Assembly: GCA_019637395.1 (NCBI GenBank)
Contig: JAHBVR010000006.1
Location: 275,983 to 339,982, forward strand
Source: Vulcanimicrobiota bacterium
GTDB taxonomy: Bacteria > Vulcanimicrobiota > Xenobia > Xenobiales > JADMJV01
Length of the DNA: 64,000 nt
Direction: 5' to 3'
In this document: positions 1 to 6,678 of the stretch, piece by piece
Layout: every line of letters begins with the position of its first letter
Numbering within the stretch: the first letter of the stretch is position 1
Notes under the pieces: generated by a model
The model's database searches: none
What the model saw: only the letters and a program-made list of their open reading frames with translations
What the model was told of the DNA's origin: nothing
Position numbers and translations under genes: made by a program

Positions 1-21
1 CATCGGATAGTCTCGGGGAGC

Positions 22-49
22 GTTAACAAGTTGGCAACAATCTGTTAAC
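22..49. promoter_or_regulatory. paired GTTAAC sites, possible operator
   Basis: Two GTTAAC hexamers (22-27 and 44-49) start exactly 22 bp apart, about two helical turns, and lie 36-63 bp upstream of the LytTR-like gene. LytTR proteins typically bind paired direct repeats spaced by about two turns, so autoregulation is a reasonable inference. No clear -35/-10 pair is visible because the window begins here. Confidence 0.3.
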
Positions 50-84
50 GACAGTGACACACTTCGTCGATTTGGGAGGGGCCC

Positions 85-582
85 ATGCATCGCGTTGAAC
101 CTGATCGTCACCCGGGACGAAAGATCTTTTTTGCTCCGCTGGAAGAAACCATCGGGGGCCTGGAATTATCCGGCAAAGTTCGTCTCAAACCCCGTATGCT
201 CCAGGTGGAACCAGACCACTGGGTGCGCGTGGACACCCAGGAAGTCCTCTACCTGGAAGAAGACCACACGGGCCAAACCTATTGGGTAACCCTGCGCGGC
301 AAGTTCCGTGACCTGGAAAAGCCTTCTCTCCCGGAAGCCTTAGCCAAGGCTTCGCGCGCCGGAGTCTTCATCCAGACCAGCCCCCATTACGCGGTAGCTC
401 CCAGCCGCATCCTGGGCATCCGTATGCGGCGCCGGGGTCCTCACAGCCTTGAAGTCGAAGGCCTGGGCGGCGAAATCGCCGACCTGCCCCTGGAACACCA
501 ACGTCTGGCCAGCCTGGAAGTTTGCCTGGACGCGATGGACCTGGGCGGCGGCTTTCTGTGCACTGAGCCGGAAGACGACTAG
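85..582 (+). CDS. LytTR-like DNA-binding domain protein
   Basis: This 165-residue protein has no receiver domain. Residues about 38-150 resemble a LytTR domain: a WVRVDTQEVLYLEED strand corresponding to the 'vdteeIlyiea' motif, an ITL-like strand, a helix (PSLPEALAKAS), then GVFIQTSPHYAVAPSRI, which matches the 'FiRvHrSyLVNp..I' segment, and a final strand-helix pair. LytTR proteins are transcription regulators that bind paired direct repeats. The ATG at 85 has a GGGAGGGG ribosome-binding site 3-10 bases upstream, so the start is firm. Its stop overlaps the stop of the convergent downstream gene in a shared CTAG. The family call rests on pattern matching only; a PilZ-like or unknown fold is possible. 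Confidence 0.6.
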   Translation: MHRVEPDRHPGRKIFFAPLEETIGGLELSGKVRLKPRMLQVEPDHWVRVDTQEVLYLEEDHTGQTYWVTLRGKFRDLEKPSLPEALAKASRAGVFIQTSPHYAVAPSRILGIRMRRRGPHSLEVEGLGGEIADLPLEHQRLASLEVCLDAMDLGGGFLCTEPEDD

Positions 583-1046
583 GCGACTTTACGTCCCCGC
601 AGCCAGGACCAGCTACCGCGCACTTCTTTCAGCCAGCGCTGCACCTGCCACCAGCGAACCTTCCGTTCGATCTGGGGGATTTGTGACTCGTTGACACATT
701 CGTAGCTGTGGATCAGAGTGCCGATTTGCTCGACTTTCTGGCACAAGGTGGCCCCATCGTGGCCGGGTTCGTGCAATTCGATATGCTCGAGGTCACCGCG
801 CAGGCGGTAGTAGCAAACCCGCTCGCGCTCGCTGTCGACGTGAAGCAGCCAGGTGCAGCGGCCGTTCTCGAAGACGCCCCAGGCTTTGCCCTGGGTGGTC
901 GTCCAGCTCAAAAATCCACTCTGGCCCAGACTCTGACGAGTGCACTCGCGTACCTGCTGAAGCACTTCGTCGGCGACGCGACGCCCACGGCGCAACACCA
1001 TCGTCTTGACTTCCCGGGTCCGCTGCAAAGGTAGCACGTAGTTCAC
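579..1046 (-). CDS. hypothetical protein
   Basis: I do not recognise this protein of about 155 residues. The frame is open up to an ATG at 1088, but GTG at 1046 has a well-placed AGGAGAC just upstream (GGAGACGGTC before GTG), so I prefer the shorter form starting VNYVLPLQRT. It is basic and rich in Arg and Trp (for example KVRWWQVQRWLKEVRGSWSWLRGRK at the C terminus, which is amphipathic and strongly cationic). It has no signal peptide or membrane segment. It converges with the LytTR-like gene (stops overlap) and diverges from the metallophosphoesterase, with about 150 bp between their starts. Confidence 0.55.
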   Translation of the reverse strand: MNYVLPLQRTREVKTMVLRRGRRVADEVLQQVRECTRQSLGQSGFLSWTTTQGKAWGVFENGRCTWLLHVDSERERVCYYRLRGDLEHIELHEPGHDGATLCQKVEQIGTLIHSYECVNESQIPQIERKVRWWQVQRWLKEVRGSWSWLRGRKVA

Positions 1047-1196
1047 GACCGTCTCCTCTTCTAGTGGGGCTTGCTTAAGAGTAATCAATCAAAAGCAATC
1101 GAGGAGCAGCCTGAATGTAACCGAAGTACTGCCCTTGTTACAGTTCCGCGCCAAACTGTTGCAAAATTGTTTCCAACCCACCAAAGGAGTGCCACT

Positions 1197-1823
1197 TTGC
1201 GAATCGTCTGCCTTTCCGACACCCATGGCCTGCACGGGCAAATCGAGGTCCCGGAAGGTGATCTTCTCCTGCACGGCGGGGATCTGACTCGGCGCGGGCG
1301 GCTGGAAGAGTTGGCCGAAGCAGCCGAGTGGCTGCGCTCGTTGCCCCACGGCCACAAGGTGGTGATCGGCGGCAATCACGATTTCTGCCTGGAACAGCAG
1401 CCCGATAAGGCCAAGGATCTGCTGGTCGGCCTGACCTACCTCCAGGACGAATTCTGCCACTGCCAGGGCCTGAAAATCTACGGTAGCCCCTGGCAACCCT
1501 GGTTTCACGACTGGGCCTTCAATCTGCGCCGGGGAGAGCCGTTGCGCGAGGCCTGGGCCAAAATCCCGAACGACACCGACATCGTGGTCACCCACGGCCC
1601 GCCTCAGGGCATTCTCGATCGGTGTTACGACGGTCGCGAAGTGGGCTGTCAGGACTTGCTGGAGCGACTGGAAACCATCCAGCCGCGCCTGCATGTCTTT
1701 GGCCACATCCACGAAGCCTATGGCCAGCGACAGGTGGGCGACACGCTTTACGTCAACGCCTCCAGTTGCACACTGCGCTATCAACCCATACAAAAGCCCA
1801 TTGTGGTGGATATGGCGATTTGA
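1197..1823 (+). CDS. MPPED-type metallophosphoesterase
   Basis: This is a calcineurin-like metallophosphoesterase of 208 residues. All metal-ligand motifs are visible: SDTHG near the N terminus, HGGDLT, GGNHDF, THGPP and the final GHIHEAYG. The GSPWQP segment and overall order match the small MPPED1/MPPED2 (UPF0046-like) branch, whose members hydrolyse phosphodiesters; the physiological substrate here is unknown. An ATG at 1071 is in frame, but it lies in a stretch with no family similarity. TTG at 1197 directly precedes RIVCLSDTHG and has an AAAGGAGT site 6-13 bases upstream, so I start there. It is followed after 77 bp by fabI on the same strand. Confidence 0.85.
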   Translation: MRIVCLSDTHGLHGQIEVPEGDLLLHGGDLTRRGRLEELAEAAEWLRSLPHGHKVVIGGNHDFCLEQQPDKAKDLLVGLTYLQDEFCHCQGLKIYGSPWQPWFHDWAFNLRRGEPLREAWAKIPNDTDIVVTHGPPQGILDRCYDGREVGCQDLLERLETIQPRLHVFGHIHEAYGQRQVGDTLYVNASSCTLRYQPIQKPIVVDMAI

Positions 1824-1900
1824 GGATTTTGACGGCCTGTCTCTTCCTCGAGCTTGACGAACCGGAGGATCTGAAAGGATCCTACCGAAGCCGCGCCCCT

Positions 1901-2665
1901 ATGAAACTCTTAGAAAACAAGCGCGGTCTGGTGGTCGGGGTGGCCAACTCGCACTCCATCGCCTGGGGGATTTCCCAGGTTTGCCACCAACAGGGCGCGC
2001 AGCTCGCCTTCACCTACCTCAATGAGAGTCTGGAAAAGCGAGTGCGGCCTCTGGCCGAGAGTCTCGATTCCACCCTGATCTTTCCCTGTGACGTAAGCCA
2101 GGACGCTCACCTCGACCAGCTACGCGAAAAGGTGGAAAAGTGGGGAAAGCTGGATTTCGTGGTGCATGCCGTGGCCTTCGCCCAGCGCGAAGACCTGGAT
2201 GGACGCTTTATTGATACTTCCCGTGAGGGTTTCCGCATTGCCCTGGACATCAGCGCCTACAGCCTGGTGGCTCTGGCCCGCGCCTGCGAGCCGCTCATGA
2301 ACCCAGGCGGCTCGATCCTGGCGCTGACCTACTACGGCGCCGAGAAGGTGGTGCGCAACTACAACGTGATGGGTGTGGCCAAAGCCGCCCTGGAAGCATC
2401 GGTGCGCTACCTGGCCGCCGACATGGGCAAAAACAATGTGCGCGTCAATGCCATCTCGGCCGGCCCCATCAAGACCCTTTCGGCCAAAGGCATCCGCGAC
2501 TTCAACGACATGCTCAAGCACGCCGGCGAGAAGGCCCCCCTGCAGCGCAATGTCGAATCCTTGGAGGTCGGTAAATCGGCCGCCTACCTGCTGTCCGACC
2601 TGAGTTCGGGGGTTACGGGGGAAGTTCATTACGTGGACTGCGGTTACAACTTGATGGGAATGTAG
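1901..2665 (+). CDS. fabI: enoyl-[acyl-carrier-protein] reductase FabI
   Basis: This protein carries out the NAD(P)H-dependent reduction of enoyl-ACP that ends each elongation cycle of type II fatty-acid synthesis in the cytosol. The 254-residue length is exactly that of FabI. It shows the FabI-specific nucleotide motif (GVANSHSIAWGI), the catalytic Tyr154 and Lys161 in the Y-x6-K spacing that separates FabI from ordinary SDRs, and the conserved AGPIKTLSAKGI loop. The frame stays open upstream to 1622, but family similarity starts at MKLLENKRGLVVG, so I chose the ATG at 1901, although its ribosome-binding site (AAAGGA, 18 bases away) is weak. The subtilase gene begins 3 bp after the stop, implying co-transcription. 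Confidence 0.96.
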   Translation: MKLLENKRGLVVGVANSHSIAWGISQVCHQQGAQLAFTYLNESLEKRVRPLAESLDSTLIFPCDVSQDAHLDQLREKVEKWGKLDFVVHAVAFAQREDLDGRFIDTSREGFRIALDISAYSLVALARACEPLMNPGGSILALTYYGAEKVVRNYNVMGVAKAALEASVRYLAADMGKNNVRVNAISAGPIKTLSAKGIRDFNDMLKHAGEKAPLQRNVESLEVGKSAAYLLSDLSSGVTGEVHYVDCGYNLMGM

Positions 2666-2668
2666 CGA

Positions 2669-4132
2669 ATGCCCGATCCGCCAGCCTCTGCTGAGCTCCC
2701 CCCTAAAACCAGAGCCCAACTCTATTCGGTTCTGCCCACCCCGGACCGCCTGGATAGTCACCCCGATTACACAGGCAAAGGCATCACCATCGCCTATCTG
2801 GACTCCGGTTTCTTCCCGCATCCCGATCTGGTGGAGCCTAGCGACCGCATTCTGGCCTTTTTTGACGTCAGTGGTTCGGGTGACTTCCTTGATCGCACCC
2901 GCAAGCCCGAATTCTGGCACTGGCACGGCACCCAGACCTCGGTGGTGGCGGCCGGCAATGGCACCCTCTCGGGTGGCGTTTATCGCAGCCTGGCGCCCGA
3001 CTCCAACCTGGTGCTGGTGCAGGTGGGCCACAACGGCAAGATCCGCGATGAGTTGATCGCGGCCGGCATCCGCTGGGTCATCGAGCACCGCGAGCAATAC
3101 AACATCCGCGTGCTGAACATCTCGGTGGGTGGTTGGGAAGAAAGTTCGCATGGCTCCTTTGAGGAGAGCGAGATCAGCCAGGCGGCCGAAGAGGCGGTGG
3201 GCGCCGGCCTGGTGGTGGTGGCCGCCGCCGGCAACGACGGCAGTGCTCCCACCGCTCCGGCCAATGCCCCCTCGGTGCTGACGGTGGGCGGCTTTATCAC
3301 TCAGGACCTGAGCAAAATCGACAACCTGGAGCTTTATAACTCGAACTTTGGCTTCACCATGGATCTGGTGGTCAAGCCCGAAGTCATCGCCCCGGCCGCC
3401 TGGGTAGCCGCTCCCATTTTGCCCAATACGCTCCAACAAGTTCGCACCGACTTTCTACTGGAAGTCTCCGACCTGCCCGATGAACTGCTGGCCGACAAAG
3501 TGCGGGCTCTGCCCAAGGAATTCGGCATGCCCGAAGATCTGGGTGAGAAACCCCCCGGAGAGATTCGCGAGGTGCTGCAGAAATGGCTGCGCCGCGACAA
3601 GGTGGTGGCGCGCGGTTATCAGCACGTAGACGGCACTTCCTTCGCGGCGCCCATCGTTTCTTCGGTGGTGGCCCAGATGCTGGAGGCCAATCCCGACCTG
3701 TCGCCGGCGGCCGTGCGCCAGATCTTGATGTCGACGGCCGACCGCGTGCGCCACGCCTCGGTGCTACGCCAGGGCTGCGGCGTGGTCAACGCGCGCCGAG
3801 CCGTGGAAGAGGCTTCGCGGGTATGGACGCCCACTCAAATCTCGGAACTGCGCCCGCCCCGAGTGGACGGTGATCGGCTCAGCTTCATCTACGTCAATCC
3901 ACTGGCCGACAGCGTGCACCTGGTAGGCGACGTCAATGCCTGGAGCCTGACCACCCATCCCATGGAACAGATCCTGGACGGCCTCTGGCGAATCGACATC
4001 GAGGCGCCCACCGTCGGTCGCTATCGCTACAAATTTCTCATTGACGGCAACACCTGGGTGGAAGACCCCGCCAATTTGTTCAAACAGCCGAACATCTACG
4101 GTGGTTTTGACTCCATCCTGACTATCGCCTGA
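2669..4132 (+). CDS. S8 subtilase with C-terminal CBM48-like domain
   Basis: This is a serine protease of the subtilisin family. The triad is complete: Asp45 in AYLDSG, His86 in HGTQTSVVAAG and Ser324 in DGTSFAAP, with the oxyanion Asn189 in AAGND. There is no signal peptide or propeptide, so a cytoplasmic location is likely. A 75-residue insert (about 245-315) separates the strands before the Ser motif. Residues about 397-487 form a separate domain with the pattern of CBM48/AMPK glycogen-binding modules (VHLVGDVNAW, then GRYRYKFLIDGNTWVEDP). Subtilases fused to this kind of module are uncommon in my knowledge. It sits between fabI and the flavoprotein gene, whose ATG overlaps its TGA by one base, so the three are probably one transcript. 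Confidence 0.9.
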   Translation: MPDPPASAELPPKTRAQLYSVLPTPDRLDSHPDYTGKGITIAYLDSGFFPHPDLVEPSDRILAFFDVSGSGDFLDRTRKPEFWHWHGTQTSVVAAGNGTLSGGVYRSLAPDSNLVLVQVGHNGKIRDELIAAGIRWVIEHREQYNIRVLNISVGGWEESSHGSFEESEISQAAEEAVGAGLVVVAAAGNDGSAPTAPANAPSVLTVGGFITQDLSKIDNLELYNSNFGFTMDLVVKPEVIAPAAWVAAPILPNTLQQVRTDFLLEVSDLPDELLADKVRALPKEFGMPEDLGEKPPGEIREVLQKWLRRDKVVARGYQHVDGTSFAAPIVSSVVAQMLEANPDLSPAAVRQILMSTADRVRHASVLRQGCGVVNARRAVEEASRVWTPTQISELRPPRVDGDRLSFIYVNPLADSVHLVGDVNAWSLTTHPMEQILDGLWRIDIEAPTVGRYRYKFLIDGNTWVEDPANLFKQPNIYGGFDSILTIA

Positions 4133-5670
4133 TGAAGAGCTCGTTGGAGCTCAAGCTGACGCCGGCGGAAGCCGCCGACGATCAATTGATCCGAGTTCGT
4201 TGTGCCGCCCGCTTGAAGTGCCCGGTAGAGCAGGTGCAGGTGGTGGTGAGGCGCCGTTCCGTGGACGCCCGCAAAGGGGACCCGAAAATGGTGCTGGTCA
4301 TCGATGCTTATCGCAATGAGGCGCCTCCCGCCGAAGCCCGTTTGCTGGACCACGTGCCGGTGCCGAACGGTCCGCGCGTCCTCATCGTGGGAGCCGGTCC
4401 GGCCGGCTATTTCGCGGCCCTGGAGTTGATTCTGTTGGGCCTGCGGCCGGTCATTCTCGAGCGTGGCAAGGACACGCGCGCGCGCCGCTATGATCTGCGC
4501 AACTTGATGCAGGACCACCTGGTGGATGTGGACTCCAATTATTGCTTTGGCGAAGGCGGGGCCGGCACTTATTCCGACGGCAAGCTGTACACTCGTTCCG
4601 ACAAACGCGGCGAACCCATGCGAGTGCTGCGCATGCTGGTCGAGTGCGGCGCGCGCTCAGACATTCTGTGCGACACTCACCCGCACATCGGCTCCAACAA
4701 GCTGCCGGGCGTGGTGGAGAACCTGCGCGCAACCTTGCTGCGCTATGGCGCCGAGGTGCATTTCGGACAGCCCGTCAGCGATTTTTTGCTCCAGGACGGG
4801 CGACTGGTGGGTGTGCGCAGCCCGTCCCGTGAGTTCTTTGGCGAGGCCGTCATCCTGGCCACCGGCCACTCGGCCCGCGATATTTTTGAACTGGTGCACC
4901 GCCACGGGTTACTCCTAGAGGCCAAGCCGTTTGCTCTGGGAGTACGCATCGAGCATCCCCAGGCTCTAATCGACCAGATCCAGTATCGCCAGTGCCCACG
5001 CGACCCGTTTCTGCCGGCTGCCAGTTACCGGCTGGCCACTCAAGCGGAGGGACGCGGAGTCTACAGCTTTTGCATGTGTCCCGGTGGCTTGATCGTCCCC
5101 GCCGCCACCGCTCCTGGCGAAATCGTGGTCAACGGCATGTCCATGTCGGGACGCAACAGCCGTTTCGCCAATTCCGGCATGGTGGTGGAAATCGGCCCGG
5201 CCGACTGGGCGCATTTGGGTGAGGACCCGCTGGCCGCCATGCGGCTGCAAAAGCAAATCGAACAGGCTGCCTGCGCAGGTGATCAGCGGGCTCCGGCCGC
5301 CCGCCTGACCGACTATCTGGCCGGCAAAGTCTCGCAGGATTTACCGCCCTCTTCTTACGTGCCCGGACTACGCTGCGGAGACCTGGACGCCATTTTGCCG
5401 GCGGCGGTGGCAGTCAGTCTGCGAGCCGGCCTGGAACACTTTGGCTCCCGCCTGCGCGGTTTCAAAACCGAGGAAGCCATCGTGGTCGGAGTGGAGTCGC
5501 GCACCAGCTCGCCGGTGCGTATTCCGCGCCACGAAGTGGGCCTGTTTCACCCGCAATGGACCAACCTCTACCCCTGCGGCGAAGGTCCCGGCTTCGCCGG
5601 CGGCATCCTGTCGGCGGCCATGGACGGCCAGCGCGTGGCCCGCCGGGTGGCAGAAGCCCTGGTCCCATAA
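4132..5670 (+). CDS. COG2509-type FAD-dependent dehydrogenase
   Basis: This is a 512-residue flavoprotein. After an N-terminal alpha/beta domain of about 80 residues comes a Rossmann FAD site (VLIVGAGPAGYFAALEL, then the Glu of VILERG), followed by the signature NYCFGEGGAGTYSDGKLYTR typical of the COG2509 'uncharacterised FAD-dependent dehydrogenase' family. The C-terminal FAD-binding stretch YPCGEGPGFAGGILSAAMDG is present. The family occurs in bacteria and plastids and its substrate is not established. The ATG overlaps the TGA of the preceding protease by one base, which suggests translational coupling. The protein is full length and nothing appears broken. Confidence 0.88.
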   Translation: MKSSLELKLTPAEAADDQLIRVRCAARLKCPVEQVQVVVRRRSVDARKGDPKMVLVIDAYRNEAPPAEARLLDHVPVPNGPRVLIVGAGPAGYFAALELILLGLRPVILERGKDTRARRYDLRNLMQDHLVDVDSNYCFGEGGAGTYSDGKLYTRSDKRGEPMRVLRMLVECGARSDILCDTHPHIGSNKLPGVVENLRATLLRYGAEVHFGQPVSDFLLQDGRLVGVRSPSREFFGEAVILATGHSARDIFELVHRHGLLLEAKPFALGVRIEHPQALIDQIQYRQCPRDPFLPAASYRLATQAEGRGVYSFCMCPGGLIVPAATAPGEIVVNGMSMSGRNSRFANSGMVVEIGPADWAHLGEDPLAAMRLQKQIEQAACAGDQRAPAARLTDYLAGKVSQDLPPSSYVPGLRCGDLDAILPAAVAVSLRAGLEHFGSRLRGFKTEEAIVVGVESRTSSPVRIPRHEVGLFHPQWTNLYPCGEGPGFAGGILSAAMDGQRVARRVAEALVP

Positions 5671-6672
5671 AGGAGTGGTCAACACCGTGCCCGGCAGCCC
5701 TAATTCCTGGGAATCGGCCACCTGGCTAAGTATCATCAGACTGACGCGAGAGCCCAGTCCAAAATAGCGCTTGATGTTGTAGCCGTCCGTGCAATATGTA
5801 TCGCAAAGTTTCCTCATCAGGGACTGGACCTGGCTCCCAACCCGACCGTTCCACATTTCAAGCCCTACGAAGCCGTGGCCCGCAAACATCTGAAGGACGG
5901 TTCTTGACCCGGAGCATCTTTCAGACAGTACGGGCTGAAAGACTTTGACATTGGCCATGGCAACTTCTGTCACATCCTGCTAGGCCCAGGTCGCACTTGA
6001 CAAAAGCCTGCAGGGTTTTGTTGCCATCATTCTTTTCCAGCAAAACTCTCGGCGCTGATAACCCCTGGGGGTGAGTATTCTAGATCGGCAACGGAGAAGG
6101 GATTCGTCGATAGCGTCCAGTTGATCGCGTTTACCGACAATGAGAAGTGTCGTTTCTGCACGTTTGAAGCAAATTCCTTGCCCTGCATCCGCAGGATTTC
6201 GCCCAGCGCCAGTTCGGTTGGAACTGAGGCAGACGGAACGACACAGAGCTTCGAGTCCCGGACCGATGTAACATTGTAGTCCAGGGATTTGGCCACGGTC
6301 TTGATAACGCGGACCAGATCTTTATTCTGGAAATCCTGAGTCAGAGTTTTTCGTACCCAGTCCAGGGGGACGAGCGAAGCACATGCCTGATAAACAAAGA
6401 GTGAGGACAAGGCTCCTGGCAGTCACTGTCTAACGGTTCGGGAGAGACGTGCTGGTTCCCGTCACGAGCTTGACGGAAATTTTGCCTCTGGCTACACTCA
6501 GGTGATATTTATCGAACGGCTGGTGGCAAACATGCGGCAAACGAATTACACCCACTTCTTCCTGGCCGGTCTCGCCATCTGATTTGACGTTCTAGTTTTC
6601 TTGCGGTTGCGCCCGGCTTCATGGCCCCAGGCTGTGCTTTGCATTGCCTCTGCTCCTTGAAGAAAGGTTCGC
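5671..6672. other. 1-kb region without a confident gene
   Basis: Between the flavoprotein and ankyrin genes no plus-strand frame looks coding. On the minus strand a weak candidate lies at 6027-6410 (listed separately). A second open stretch from 5973 downward runs into the flavoprotein antisense and has no recognisable motif. No tRNA, insertion-sequence end or repeat was seen. The stretch may hold decayed genes and the promoter for the ankyrin gene. Confidence 0.5.
6027..6410 (-). CDS. possible small hypothetical protein
   Basis: This is a 127-residue frame starting at TTG 6410 with AGGAG only two bases upstream. The segment LTQDFQNKDLVRVIKTVAKSLDYNV has the look of the short beta-alpha-beta motif in secretin or STN-like N-terminal domains, but I see no further support. 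It has no convincing signal peptide and no neighbour in an operon. It may be real, a remnant, or chance. Confidence 0.25.
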   Translation of the reverse strand: MSSLFVYQACASLVPLDWVRKTLTQDFQNKDLVRVIKTVAKSLDYNVTSVRDSKLCVVPSASVPTELALGEILRMQGKEFASNVQKRHFSLSVNAINWTLSTNPFSVADLEYSPPGVISAESFAGKE

Positions 6673-6678
6673 TTGCCC

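Noticed and set aside
2120..3439. 439-codon minus-strand frame antisense to fabI and the subtilase
   Set aside because: It is a GC-rich shadow frame; the composition is typical of antisense translations (His- and Gly-rich) and both plus-strand genes are certain.
5368..5973. 201-codon minus-strand frame overlapping the flavoprotein 3' end
   Set aside because: Half of it is antisense to a clear coding region, and the rest shows no motif or ribosome-binding site.
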